NCBI GenBank assembly: GCA_030834695.1
Contig: JAUQXK010000106.1
Location: forward strand, 1 to 33,476
From: Desulfobacterales bacterium
GTDB lineage: Bacteria > Desulfobacterota > Desulfobacteria > Desulfobacterales > SpSt-501
DNA length: 33,476 nt
Direction: 5' to 3'
In this document: one piece after another, positions 8,668 through 17,478 of the stretch
Layout of the letters: the number at the start of each line of letters is the position of its first letter
How positions within the stretch are numbered: the first letter of the stretch is position 1
Made by a program: the position numbers and the translations under genes
The notes under the pieces: generated by a model
The model's database searches: none
What the model saw: only the letters and a program-made list of their open reading frames with translations
Told to the model about the DNA's origin: nothing

Positions 8668-9600
8668 TTAGAGTGCGGCGCCGGTGAGTTTTTGTAGAAT
8701 TTCATCCGCTCCCCGACCGAGGAGGGTTTCGGCCAGCTCGATGCCGATCCGCTCGGCCGATGCCGCCGGCCCGCTCAGGCGGTGTTTGATCACGGTGCCG
8801 CCATCGACCTCGGCCACCAGGCCCGTCAAGACAAACTGGTCGCCCTCGAGACGGCCGTGGCCGGCGATCGGGACCTGGCAGCCGCCCTGCAGGCGTTTCA
8901 GGAACGCGCGCTCGCCGCTGACCGCCGTACGGGTGGCGGGGTGGTCCAGGGCGGCGATCATGGCGCCGATGCGGGAATCCTTTTCCCGGACTTCGATGCA
9001 CAGCGCCCCCTGGCCGACGGCCGGGAGCATAATCTCGTCATCCAGGTATTCGGCGACGCGCTGCGCCAGACCCAGACGCTTGACGCCCGCGGCGGCCAGG
9101 ACCACGGCCGCCAGTTCTTCCGTGTCGAGTTTGCGAAGGCGGGTTTCCACGTTGCCCCTCAGCGGGACGACCTCCAGGTCCCGGCGCCGGTGCCGGAGCT
9201 GGGCCGCCCGCCGCAGGCTGCTGGTGCCGATGACGCCCCCGGCCGGGAGCTGCCTCAGGGTGAGGCCGTTTCGCGATATGAGCACATCGGATGGGATTTC
9301 GCGCTCCGGCACGGCGCCGATGGTGAGCCCCGCCGGGATCTCCGCCGGCATGTCCTTCATGCTGTGAACCGCCACGTCCGCCCGGCCGTTCAGCAGGGCG
9401 TCCTCGATCTCCTTGACGAAGAGGCCCTTGCCGCCGACCTTGGCGAGCGGCACGTCCAGAATCTTGTCGCCCTGGGTCTTGATGATGGACAGCTCGACGG
9501 CCACACCGGGAAAGCGCTGCAGGAGGGCCGAGCGCACCCACTCGGCCTGCCACAAGGCGAGCGGACTCCCGCGGGTGCCGATCACGACGGGTTTCGCCAT
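8668..9600 (-). CDS. hemC: Hydroxymethylbilane synthase (porphobilinogen deaminase)
   Basis: This 310-residue enzyme joins four porphobilinogens into hydroxymethylbilane. Family signatures are IGTRGSPLALWQAEWV at the N-terminus, KGLFVKEIEDALL, AVHSMKDMP, and GTSSLRRAAQL. C241 in LQGGCQVPIAGHG is the cysteine that carries the dipyrromethane cofactor. The frame is open further upstream, but ATG at 9600 is chosen because it gives the family N-terminus MAKPVVIGTRGS. It overlaps the preceding fmdB-like stop by one base (TGATG), suggesting translational coupling. The product feeds the fused CobA-HemD protein encoded next. Confidence 0.96.
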   Translation of the reverse strand: MAKPVVIGTRGSPLALWQAEWVRSALLQRFPGVAVELSIIKTQGDKILDVPLAKVGGKGLFVKEIEDALLNGRADVAVHSMKDMPAEIPAGLTIGAVPEREIPSDVLISRNGLTLRQLPAGGVIGTSSLRRAAQLRHRRRDLEVVPLRGNVETRLRKLDTEELAAVVLAAAGVKRLGLAQRVAEYLDDEIMLPAVGQGALCIEVREKDSRIGAMIAALDHPATRTAVSGERAFLKRLQGGCQVPIAGHGRLEGDQFVLTGLVAEVDGGTVIKHRLSGPAASAERIGIELAETLLGRGADEILQKLTGAAL

Positions 9601-9830
9601 CAGTGCTTGCACCCCGCGCAGCTTCCGGCGTGGCAGCTGCCGCAGGAGGATGCGCCGGCCGCCTGCTTGACGGTCTGGCCGCCGCCGCCCTTGCTGACAA
9701 AACCGCAGGCAGACATGCGCTTGCGGACTTTTTTGCTGCGGCAGCCCTTGCACTCCGGCTTTTCTTTGCCGAAGACGAGGCACTCGAAATCCTCTCCGCA
9801 GGTTTCACAGTGGTATTCATAGATAGGCAT
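9600..9830 (-). CDS. FmdB-type zinc-ribbon protein
   Basis: This 76-residue protein starts MPIYEYHCETCGEDFE, the hallmark of the FmdB family of putative regulatory zinc ribbons. A second pair of cysteines (PECKGCRSKKVRKRMS) completes one zinc site. The C-terminus carries another five cysteines in SSCGSCHAGSCAGCKH, common in anaerobe members. Its stop codon overlaps the hemC start, so it is likely co-translated with tetrapyrrole genes. Function is not established for the family. Confidence 0.88.
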   Translation of the reverse strand: MPIYEYHCETCGEDFECLVFGKEKPECKGCRSKKVRKRMSACGFVSKGGGGQTVKQAAGASSCGSCHAGSCAGCKH

Positions 9831-9905
9831 GGCAACGGATCTCCCTGTTGATGGCCGGAGTCATGAAATCAAAATAGCGATATAAATGTGAAATACAATC
9901 CTTTG

Positions 9906-10889
9906 TCAAGATCCGAGTGGCGCCGGGACGGAAGCCGCCGTTTCGCCCAGGGCTTCGATCACGCCGGCGGCAATGAGCGGCAGCAGGATCTCGTGGTGGC
10001 CGACCAGGCTGATTCCCCGGCCGCCGCGGGCGGTGGGCCGCTGCAGGACGTTGACCGTGGGCCGGTAGTGCCGGATGAAATCCAGATCGACCGTCGTGAA
10101 GGCCTCCAGTCGATGGCCCAGGTTGCGGGCCAGGCCGACGGTCTTCAGGAACACTTCCGGCAGGATCACGGCGGAGCCGGCGTTCATGAAGACCCCGCCT
10201 TCCAGCTGGGCGACCTGAGCGGCCAGAATGCGGAAATCCAGGTAAGAGGCCGCTCCGGTTCGAGCGGCGTCGAACCCCGGATGCATGTGGATGACGTCGG
10301 TGCCGATCGCGACGTGAACCGTAACCGGTATCCGCAGGCGTGCCCCGGCCGCCAGAATGCTGTTCGACGCAAACGGGAACCCCGAATTCAGGATGAGGGC
10401 GCCGACCGCGCGGCCCAACCCCTCGACCTGGGAGGCCGGCGCCGCGACCGCCCGGTGGATGACCGCGGCGGTTTCCTCGGCCATGCCGAAGGAGCCGTCA
10501 TCAAGGGCCGGGCCGACCTCCTCCGAGGTTCGGCCGGTCATGGCCACCTCCAGGTCGTGGATGATACCGGCCCCGTTCAGGGCGACCCCGCTGATGATCC
10601 CGCGCTCCATCAAGTCGATCAGGATCGGGCCGAGACCCGTCTTGATGACGTGAGCGCCCATGCCGAAGATCACCGGGTGTTGTCCGCGGTACGCCGCGAC
10701 GATCGCGGCGATCACCGCTCTGAGGTCCGAAGCCGCCAGCACCCTCGGCAGCCGCTCCAAAAATGCCGACAACGCACCGCCCGGAGCCCACACGCCGGCA
10801 AACTCCGCCGTGCCCACTTTGCTGGGCCGGTCGGCCAGCGCGTAAGTCTTGACCCGTTCGAGATCGATCGGACCGACGTCGGCTTTCAT
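9906..10889 (-). CDS. Deoxyhypusine-synthase-like protein (uncharacterised bacterial family)
   Basis: This 327-residue protein is not a standard annotated enzyme. The pattern VIFGMGAHVIKTGLGPILIDLMERG, then VALNGAGIIHDLE, then a Gly/Asp-rich DDGSFGMAEETA resembles bacterial relatives of deoxyhypusine synthase, a Rossmann-like NAD-dependent enzyme family. Other conserved-looking stretches are VTVHVAIGTDVIHMHPG and LEGGVFMNAGSAVILPEVFLK. Bacteria lack eIF5A hypusination, so the substrate would be something else, perhaps a polyamine or small amine; this is inference. The start at 10889 (MKADVGPIDLERV) is chosen because GGAAGG lies 9 nt upstream; the frame is open to 11009. Family assignment is moderate, function unknown. 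Confidence 0.7.
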   Translation of the reverse strand: MKADVGPIDLERVKTYALADRPSKVGTAEFAGVWAPGGALSAFLERLPRVLAASDLRAVIAAIVAAYRGQHPVIFGMGAHVIKTGLGPILIDLMERGIISGVALNGAGIIHDLEVAMTGRTSEEVGPALDDGSFGMAEETAAVIHRAVAAPASQVEGLGRAVGALILNSGFPFASNSILAAGARLRIPVTVHVAIGTDVIHMHPGFDAARTGAASYLDFRILAAQVAQLEGGVFMNAGSAVILPEVFLKTVGLARNLGHRLEAFTTVDLDFIRHYRPTVNVLQRPTARGGRGISLVGHHEILLPLIAAGVIEALGETAASVPAPLGS

Positions 10890-11037
10890 CGAACATCGCC
10901 TTCCGGAATTCGGATGCTTTTTGTTAGGAATGCAAAACCGGTGCAGCTTCAGCCGCGGTGCGCCGACGGATGACATGACCGCACGCGACGCATCCACCGT
11001 CCGCATCAATCATCGCCGGCCTTTGCGGAATAGAGTC

Positions 11038-12375
11038 TCAATTGCGCTCCGCCATGCGCTCGCGGACTTTATCGATATCCTCCGCGCAGTCCTGGCCGAG
11101 CCGTGCGGCCTGCTCGAACTCGCCCAACGCTTCTTCCAGGCGGTTGAGTTTGAGATACAGGCCGCCCAGGCGCCGGCGGAAAAGAGGGTTGTCCGGCGAC
11201 AGCCGCACGCTTTCCCGGCAGAAGACCAGGGCGATTTCCGGGTTTTCGCCTTTTTCGTCGAAAAGACCGCCCAGCTCCGAAAGCGCCGCCGAATCCCCCG
11301 GGTTGGCCTTAACGGCTTTCTTGTAAGCGTCGATGGCCTTTTCCGGCAGCTGGAGCTGTACGTAGCAGTCGCCGAGAAGCCGCTGGGAATTTCCGGAGCG
11401 CGGCCGCAGCCGCACGGCGCGCTCCAGCAGGGCGCGCGCCGCCTGGGAGTCGCCCATTTCCAGCCGCAGTTTTCCCGTCTGGAACAGGATCTCGAACACG
11501 TCGCCGTGCAGCATGCAAGCCTTCAGGAAGTGCTCCAGGGCCTGCTCCCGATCGCCCCGCAGCTCGTGAATCAGGCCCGTGTTGTAGACCGCCATGTAGT
11601 CGCTGCCGTCCACCGACAGCGCGCGGTCGAACGCTTCCAGTGCGGCCTCATGGTCGCCGAGCTCGCCGTAGCAGACGCCGAGGCTGTTGTGCACGTTTCC
11701 GTTTTGGGGATCCAGCCGCAGGGCCAGCTCGAATTCGCGGATCGCGTTCGGGATGTCGCCGCGCTCGTAATATTTGTCGCCGCTGATATTGAGGCTGACC
11801 GCGTCGAACACCGCACGGCTGCCGGCGCCGAAGAAGGCGGCGTGCTCGGCGGCCTTGCGCGCGTTCTCTATCACCGCCGGGGGCAGGTAATCCAGGGTCG
11901 GGTGGCAGGCCACGCCGATCGTCACGGTGCGGCCGGTGCGCTGGCGCACCTGCTCCTGCAGGCGGTGGGCCGCATCCAGGCCCTGCGCGCCGCTCCAGGA
12001 CGGCCAGATGCCGACCAGCATCCCGGATTCCGCAACGCCCCAAACGCCTTCGGCGCCGCGGCAAATCTCATCCAGGCATGCCGCAACCCCTGCCAGTACC
12101 TTCGCGTCGGGCGCATGCAGCCATGCTTCCGGGGGATCGTCCGGCCGGATCCAGAGTGCACAAAACGGTTGATCGGCTCCGATCGGCGGCAGCGCCGCCG
12201 TCAGGAAATCGGCTCCGCAGCGCAGATCCGGGAAGGCGGGGGCCAGGGTTTGGCGAACACGCTCGGCGCCGACCTCGGGAGCCTCGTCGACCTTCCGGCT
12301 GTCCGTCTGCGACAGCAGGAAGTGGCGGCTGGTTTCCGCCCGGCGGGTTATTTTTCGTCTTTTCCGGGTCGCCAT
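11038..12375 (-). CDS. TPR protein with an N-terminal domain resembling a degenerate GGDEF
   Basis: The 445-residue product has two parts. Residues about 50-190 include VAESGMLVGIWPSWSG, VTIGVACHPTLDYLP and ENARKAAEHAAFFGAGSRAVFD, which resembles the end of a nucleotide-cyclase/GGDEF fold but lacks a GGDEF signature, so it should be inactive. Residues about 195-440 hold at least six tetratricopeptide repeats (for example VHNSLGVCYGELGDHEAALEAFDRAL and AIDAYKKAVKANPGD). It is cytosolic, with no signal sequence. The start lies 3 bp after the selA stop, so it is probably translated with selA. A scaffold or assembly role is likely, but no partner is identifiable. Confidence 0.82.
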   Translation of the reverse strand: MATRKRRKITRRAETSRHFLLSQTDSRKVDEAPEVGAERVRQTLAPAFPDLRCGADFLTAALPPIGADQPFCALWIRPDDPPEAWLHAPDAKVLAGVAACLDEICRGAEGVWGVAESGMLVGIWPSWSGAQGLDAAHRLQEQVRQRTGRTVTIGVACHPTLDYLPPAVIENARKAAEHAAFFGAGSRAVFDAVSLNISGDKYYERGDIPNAIREFELALRLDPQNGNVHNSLGVCYGELGDHEAALEAFDRALSVDGSDYMAVYNTGLIHELRGDREQALEHFLKACMLHGDVFEILFQTGKLRLEMGDSQAARALLERAVRLRPRSGNSQRLLGDCYVQLQLPEKAIDAYKKAVKANPGDSAALSELGGLFDEKGENPEIALVFCRESVRLSPDNPLFRRRLGGLYLKLNRLEEALGEFEQAARLGQDCAEDIDKVRERMAERN

Positions 12376-12378
12376 CGA

Positions 12379-13812
12379 TCAAATCGTTTGCAGCACGGCG
12401 GACAGCGCCGAGGCGATGATCGGCAGGTCGCCCGCCGGTACGGTGCGCAGGTCCATCATGTAGGCGTCGTCTTCGATGCGGGCGATGATCGGGGGGTCGT
12501 TGCGCCGCAGGCTGAGTTCGAGGGCATTCGCCGACACGCCTCGGATCCGGATCCGCAGGCAGCAGCTCGGCAGATCCAGCAGGGGCAGAGCGCCGCCGCC
12601 GGCCTTGGAGGGCCGGCGCACGAGCTCGCTGGAGATGCGCGCATCGTCCAACGCCGCCAGATGGTCGGCAAGCTCCCGGGCGCGGGCCTCGATCGAGTCC
12701 TGCTTTTCGGTGAGCATGCGCAGGGTCGGAATCGCCGCGACGGCCCGTTCTTCGTCGCGGTAAAGCCGCAGCGTGGTTTCGAGGGCCGCCAGGGTGAGCT
12801 TGTCGATACGCAGCGCCCGGTTGATGGGGTTCTTGCGGATGCGCTCGATCATGTCCGTGCGGCCCACGATGATGCCGGCCTGAGGTCCGCCCAGCAGCTT
12901 GTCCCCGCTGAAGGTGACGACATCGGCACCGCTGGCGACCGAATCCTGGACCGTGGGCTCCCGCAACAGGCCGTACTTGGAAAAATCGATCAAGGTGCCG
13001 CTGCCCAGATCCTCCATGACCGGCAGGCCGTGCCGGGCTCCCAGCGCCACGAGTTCCTTCAGCGGGACCTGGGCGGTGAACCCGACGATGCTGTAGTTGC
13101 TCCAATGCACCTTGAGCAGCAGCCCCGCCGCAGGGTCGATGGCGCCTTCATAGTCCCGCAGGTGGGTGCGGTTGGTGGTGCCGACCTCCCGGAGGATCGC
13201 GCCGCTCTTGGCCATGACGTCCGGGATGCGGAAGGACCCGCCGATCTCGACCAGCTCGCCGCGCGAGACGATCACGCCGCGGCCTCTGGCGATGGTCTCC
13301 AGGCTGATGAGCACGGCGCCGGCATTGTTGTTGACCACCATGGCGTCCTGAGCGCCGGTCAGTTCGCACAACAGGTCCCGTACCGCCATGTACCGCGAGC
13401 CGCGCCGCCCCTCCGCCAGATCGTATTCGAGGTTCGAGTAACGGCGGGCCACGGCGGCCAGGTTGTCGACCGCCTCCTCGGCGAGCGGGGAGCGGCCCAG
13501 GTTGGTGTGAATCACCACTCCCGTGGCGTTGACCACCTGACGCAGCTTCGGCTGCATGGCCGCGCGCACGGCTTCCTTCACCCGCTGCATGATCGCCGGA
13601 TCGGCGAGGTCCTGCTCGGATACGCCGCCGCCTTCGCGGATGCGGCGGCGGTCGGCATCGATGACCGCACGGATGCAGGTAACCACCACGGGCGCGGGCA
13701 CCCATTCGAAGCAGGCCTCCGCCCGGGCGAGCTCCATCAGGCGGTCGACGGCCGGAAGCCGCCGCAGCAGGTCCTGCATCGGTTCGCTCACATCGATTCG
13801 GTTCTTTGCCAT
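12379..13812 (-). CDS. selA: L-seryl-tRNA(Sec) selenium transferase
   Basis: SelA is a PLP enzyme that converts Ser-tRNA(Sec) to Sec-tRNA(Sec) with selenophosphate, so its presence implies that the organism inserts selenocysteine. The 477-residue length is normal. Diagnostic stretches are RQVVNATGVVIHTNLGRSPL, VVNNNAGAVLI, EVGTTNRTHLRDY, and the PLP lysine K305 in TFSGDKLLGGPQAG. The N-terminal helical tRNA-binding region is intact (RRLPAVDRLM). selB and selC are not visible in the window. The ATG at 13812 follows the CheD-HDOD stop by about 40 bp, so the two may be co-transcribed. Confidence 0.96.
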   Translation of the reverse strand: MAKNRIDVSEPMQDLLRRLPAVDRLMELARAEACFEWVPAPVVVTCIRAVIDADRRRIREGGGVSEQDLADPAIMQRVKEAVRAAMQPKLRQVVNATGVVIHTNLGRSPLAEEAVDNLAAVARRYSNLEYDLAEGRRGSRYMAVRDLLCELTGAQDAMVVNNNAGAVLISLETIARGRGVIVSRGELVEIGGSFRIPDVMAKSGAILREVGTTNRTHLRDYEGAIDPAAGLLLKVHWSNYSIVGFTAQVPLKELVALGARHGLPVMEDLGSGTLIDFSKYGLLREPTVQDSVASGADVVTFSGDKLLGGPQAGIIVGRTDMIERIRKNPINRALRIDKLTLAALETTLRLYRDEERAVAAIPTLRMLTEKQDSIEARARELADHLAALDDARISSELVRRPSKAGGGALPLLDLPSCCLRIRIRGVSANALELSLRRNDPPIIARIEDDAYMMDLRTVPAGDLPIIASALSAVLQTI

Positions 13813-13851
13813 TGAACCATCCAGCCGGAGCGCCGCGCTCCGGATGCCTCT

Positions 13852-15204
13852 TCATCCATGGGTGATGGCCGCCAGCGGCGAGGCTTCAAACACATGCATG
13901 GGGATCATGTCCACGATCTGCGGCAGCTGGCTCGGCGTCAGGCCGATGGCCGCCAGCCGCGGAGCCAGGGTATGGGTGGCCTGCCGTCCGATTTCCAGGC
14001 CGGCGCGGAAGCGCGACATGAGCAGATTGGCCAGGAACACCAGGCCGTCCAGCCCCCGATGCCGGCTGCCCTCCTCCGGCTCGTGGTGACAGCGGATGGC
14101 CTCCGCCAGGGAGTCCGGAAAGGACCAGCGCTGCGCCAGCTGGAAGCCGACCGCCGGGTGGGTGGTGTTGAAAAGCGCCTGTTCGGCCTGGGTAAAATCG
14201 GCCGTCTGCTCCTCGATCAGTTTGCGGTAAAAAAGCGGATAGGCGGCACCGACGAACTGATCCAGGACCACCTTGCCGATATCGTGCAGGAGACCGGCCG
14301 CATAGGCCAACCCCGGCTTGGCCGCTCCCGTCAGCCGCGCGAGCTTCTCGGCGATCACCGCAACCCCCACGGCGTGATGGTAAAGCCCGCCCTTGCAGAG
14401 CGAGTAGCCCATGCCCGACTGGGAGAAGAAACCGTCCACCGCGGCGGCGATCACGAATTTCATGACCAGGTTCACCCCGAGATGCATCAGGGCGTGGTCG
14501 ATGGATTCGATTCGATGGCGCGTGGAGAACATCACCGAGTTGGCCAGCTGCAGGGTGCGCGCGCTCAGGACCTGGTCTTTCCGCAACTCCGCCGCCAGAA
14601 TTCGAATGTCGTACTCCTCCTCGTCCATCAGCCGCATGATCTTCAGCGCGGCTTGCGGAACCGGCTGAAGCCCTTCGGCGATCTGCTCGATCTCTTCCAG
14701 CGACGGAAGGCTCGCTGTCGACGGAGCCTCCATGCGCTCCACGCCGGACGGATCGATAGAGCAGCTCCATTTCTGCATGTCGAGTCTGATGCAGCAGGAA
14801 AAGACGCCGCCGGTCTCGGCCCTGTTGATCGGAATGCCTTCGGCTTTTAGAATGGTTTCAACTGTTTCTGCCGTCCGTCCGCCGATGTTCAGATTGAGGT
14901 CAAGGTCATCCAGCGGCCCGACCAGCGCGCCGCCCGCCATCGTCGCCTTGAGGCTGTCGCGCTTTGAGCCGGCGGCGTAAAGCGCTCTCAGGAAGACCGG
15001 CATGCCGCTGGCGGCGTACTTTTCGGGTTGAAAGGCGCTCTGGAGCGAGACCGGCTCAGGCAGCAGAAAATGGGCAAGTCCTCCGACGCCGGCATCGGCA
15101 TCCACCATGGCGACCCCGACGCAGGTGCCGAGGTAGGCTTCCAGCAAAAGCGGCTGTTTGGGTCCGACGAAATAACTCCCGGCACTGACGTGGTGGTGTT
15201 GCAT
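13852..15204 (-). CDS. CheD-HDOD fusion protein
   Basis: The 450-residue product joins a CheD-like N-terminus (about 1-150) to an HDOD domain (about 170-440). CheD deamidates chemoreceptor glutamines; its catalytic Cys and His are retained as C28 (YLGTCVGVA) and H45 (GGLAHFLLP), along with KYA, GGA and IGGRTAETVETIL. The threonine that lies six residues before the cysteine in T. maritima CheD is Glu here. The HDOD part shows PVPQAALKIMRLM, LAAELRKDQVLSARTLQLANS, AGLLHDIGKVVLDQF and HHEPEEG. HDOD proteins are non-catalytic or HD-like signalling hubs. The frame also opens at a TTG (15210), which is closer to an AGGAG than the ATG chosen. Confidence 0.85.
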   Translation of the reverse strand: MQHHHVSAGSYFVGPKQPLLLEAYLGTCVGVAMVDADAGVGGLAHFLLPEPVSLQSAFQPEKYAASGMPVFLRALYAAGSKRDSLKATMAGGALVGPLDDLDLNLNIGGRTAETVETILKAEGIPINRAETGGVFSCCIRLDMQKWSCSIDPSGVERMEAPSTASLPSLEEIEQIAEGLQPVPQAALKIMRLMDEEEYDIRILAAELRKDQVLSARTLQLANSVMFSTRHRIESIDHALMHLGVNLVMKFVIAAAVDGFFSQSGMGYSLCKGGLYHHAVGVAVIAEKLARLTGAAKPGLAYAAGLLHDIGKVVLDQFVGAAYPLFYRKLIEEQTADFTQAEQALFNTTHPAVGFQLAQRWSFPDSLAEAIRCHHEPEEGSRHRGLDGLVFLANLLMSRFRAGLEIGRQATHTLAPRLAAIGLTPSQLPQIVDMIPMHVFEASPLAAITHG

Positions 15205-15342
15205 AGCCAACGGCCCGACATGCTCCTAACGACAGGTATTAATTTGGAAACATTATAAATTTTAATATCACGGCCGGGCGTTCGATTCAACCTATTTCTT
15301 GCGGCCGGCACGACCGGGCGCGGATCCTCTCCATCTTTGCAG

Positions 15343-15371
15343 TTGAAGCGGATGCCGATATATTCTATGAT
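15343..15371 (+). promoter_or_regulatory. Candidate sigma-70 promoter for rfbB
   Basis: TTGAAG (15343-15348) and TATGAT (15366-15371) are separated by 17 bp. Transcription would start within a few bases of the rfbB ATG at 15381, which has no Shine-Dalgarno, so a leaderless or near-leaderless mRNA is possible. This rests on sequence match only. Confidence 0.35.
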
Positions 15372-15380
15372 CGCAGAACT

Positions 15381-16463
15381 ATGGAACCTGACAACCGACC
15401 ACCTCCGCTCGACAGCATCCTGGTGACCGGCGGATGCGGCTTCATCGGCTCGAATTTCATCCGCTACCTTCTGACGGAATCCGGCTTTTCCGGACGCGTG
15501 GTCAACATCGACAAGCTGACCTACGCCGGCAACCCGGAAAGCCTGGCCGATGTCCAGGAACGGTTTCCGGACCGCTACCGGTTTATCCACGCCGACATCT
15601 GCGACCGCGACGCGGTGCGGGAGGTTTTCCGCCGCCATGGGATTTCCGCCGTCTGCCATTTTGCCGCCGAATCCCATGTGGACCGCTCGATCGTGGCGCC
15701 CGATGCGTTCATCAAAACCAATGTCGAAGGCACTTTCACGCTTCTGGAAGTGGCCCGCGAGCATGCGCAGAGCTTCGAGCTGTTTCATCACGTGAGCACG
15801 GATGAGGTCTATGGATCGCTCGGACGGGATGGCTATTTCACGGAAGAGACGGCGTACCGGCCGAACAGCCCGTATTCGGCCTCCAAGGCCGCATCGGATC
15901 ACCTCGTGCGGGCGTACGGCGAAACCTACGGGCTGCCGGTAACGATCTCCAACTGCTCCAACAACTACGGGCCTTACCAGTTCCCGGAGAAACTGATTCC
16001 CCTGATGATCCTGCACGCCGTCGAGGGCAAGCCCCTGCCGGTCTACGGCCGGGGGCTCAACGTCCGCGACTGGCTGTACGTGGACGACCACTGCCGCGCG
16101 GTATGGCAGGTGATGCAGAAGGGCCGGCGCGGGCGCGTTTACAATGTCGGCGGCCGCTGCGAGATGGCCAACATCGACACGGTGAGTCGAATTTGCGATC
16201 TGGTCGATGAAATTTTGCCGGACGCCGCGCTCCGGCCGCGTCGGCAGCTGATCACGTTTGTCAAGGATCGCCCCGGGCACGATCTGCGTTATGCGATCGA
16301 CTGCACCCGGATCGAAAAAGAACTCGATTGGCGGCCCCGGGAGTCTTTTGAAAGCGGGCTGAGGAAAACCATTCACTGGTACATCGATCACCGCGGCTGG
16401 GTCGACCGGGTGCGCAGCGGCGAATATCAGGCGTGGGTGAAACAGCATTATGGACAAGCATAG
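15381..16463 (+). CDS. rfbB: dTDP-glucose 4,6-dehydratase
   Basis: This 360-residue short-chain dehydrogenase turns dTDP-glucose into dTDP-4-keto-6-deoxyglucose for rhamnose and related O-antigen sugars. It has the NAD motif TGGCGFIGSN (16-25), the family stretch AAESHVDRSI, the T140-D141-E142 catalytic group in STDEVYG, and the Y165xxxK169 pair in SPYSASKAASDH, followed by NCSNNYGPYQFPEKLIPL. Length is normal. The start has no Shine-Dalgarno. Its end overlaps pyrF by 14 bp. rfbA lies about 2 kb downstream on the opposite strand, so the pathway genes are clustered but not in one operon. Confidence 0.96.
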   Translation: MEPDNRPPPLDSILVTGGCGFIGSNFIRYLLTESGFSGRVVNIDKLTYAGNPESLADVQERFPDRYRFIHADICDRDAVREVFRRHGISAVCHFAAESHVDRSIVAPDAFIKTNVEGTFTLLEVAREHAQSFELFHHVSTDEVYGSLGRDGYFTEETAYRPNSPYSASKAASDHLVRAYGETYGLPVTISNCSNNYGPYQFPEKLIPLMILHAVEGKPLPVYGRGLNVRDWLYVDDHCRAVWQVMQKGRRGRVYNVGGRCEMANIDTVSRICDLVDEILPDAALRPRRQLITFVKDRPGHDLRYAIDCTRIEKELDWRPRESFESGLRKTIHWYIDHRGWVDRVRSGEYQAWVKQHYGQA

Positions 16464-17211
16464 ACTTTTGACTCGACCCAGAGACCACATCATCTTCCCG
16501 CTGGACGTCACCTCCGAGGATGAGGCCAAACGCTGGGTCGAGGTTCTCCGGGACAGCGTGGGCATGTTCAAAGTGGGGCTTGAGCTGTTCGTGCGCTGCG
16601 GTCCGCGGATCGTGGATTTCATCACCTCGCAGCAATCCGCCGACGTGTTCCTCGACCTCAAGCTGCATGACATTCCGGCAACGGTTGGCCGGGCGATGGC
16701 CGGAATTGTCGAACTGAACGTAAAGCTGACCACCGTGCACTGCGGGGAGAACCTCCGGATGCTGGAAGCCGCCGTTGCCGCCGGCGGCGGAAAGGTCGGA
16801 GTGCTGGGGATAACGGTCCTGACCAGCGTGTCCGCGGCAGACCTTGCCGCGTTCGGCCTGCATGCAAATCCGGTGGAGGGTCTGGCTCAGCTGGTGATCC
16901 GGCGCGCACAGCTTGCCAGGAAGGCCGGATGCGCGGGAGTGGTCTGCTCCGGACTCGAAGCCCGGGCGATCAAAGCGGAAATCGGGCGCGATTTTATAGT
17001 CGTGACGCCCGGAATCCGGCCGGCCTGGACGGCCGGCGCCAAGGACGACCAAATGCGTCTGTCCACGCCGGCCGAGGCCCTGGCGGCCGGCGCCGACTAC
17101 CTCGTTATCGGCCGGCCGATCCGAGACGCACCCGACCCGCGCGCCGCCGCCCAGAGAGTCGTCGCCGAAATATCCGAGTTCCAGGCAACGCGCCAACCAT
17201 CCCCGCGATAG
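16450..17211 (+). CDS. pyrF: Orotidine 5'-phosphate decarboxylase
   Basis: The 253-residue enzyme makes UMP from OMP in the last step of de novo pyrimidine synthesis. The catalytic Asp-Lys-Asp tetrad pattern is D69-K71-D74 in FLDLKLHDIPATV. FPLDV at the N-terminus, VTPGIRP, and YLVIGRPI near the C-terminus are the usual phosphate- and base-binding segments. It overlaps the 3' end of rfbB by 14 bp and is probably translationally coupled to it. There is no pathway link to rfbB beyond the general supply of nucleotide sugars. Confidence 0.96.
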   Translation: MDKHRLLTRPRDHIIFPLDVTSEDEAKRWVEVLRDSVGMFKVGLELFVRCGPRIVDFITSQQSADVFLDLKLHDIPATVGRAMAGIVELNVKLTTVHCGENLRMLEAAVAAGGGKVGVLGITVLTSVSAADLAAFGLHANPVEGLAQLVIRRAQLARKAGCAGVVCSGLEARAIKAEIGRDFIVVTPGIRPAWTAGAKDDQMRLSTPAEALAAGADYLVIGRPIRDAPDPRAAAQRVVAEISEFQATRQPSPR

Positions 17212-17296
17212 GCTCTGCGCCGCTCCTCGTCGGGTTATGCCGCTCGGCTCGGGCGTTCGGGAGGCGGTCCGTTCGAATTCGCGGGCATGATTGTTC

Positions 17297-17326
17297 TTGA
17301 CTTTTCGACGGTCCTTCATTTACCTT
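17297..17326 (+). promoter_or_regulatory. Candidate sigma-70 promoter for the zinc-ribbon/PilZ gene
   Basis: TTGACT (17297-17302) is followed after 18 bp by TACCTT (17321-17326) in the 267-bp gap before the GTG start at 17479. The -35 is good and the -10 weak. Otherwise the gap shows nothing clear. Confidence 0.3.
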
Positions 17327-17478
17327 AGTAGTCGCATCGTTTGTTTTCGCCGCACTGCTTTTCGCTCGTTCTGCTCCTTTCGCTTTCCCCGGATCTGTCA
17401 CCATGAATGATGCGAAGCCTGCCAGCGGAGGCTTATTCTTTCAACCGTATTCGCACGTAACACAAGGAGTCTTTCGCC

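Noticed and set aside
7656-8687. 343-codon plus-strand frame
   Set aside because: Shadow of the cobA-hemD fusion.
10849-13815. 988-codon plus-strand frame
   Set aside because: It is antisense to selA and the TPR gene, both of which have clear family motifs; no domain is seen in the plus-strand translation.
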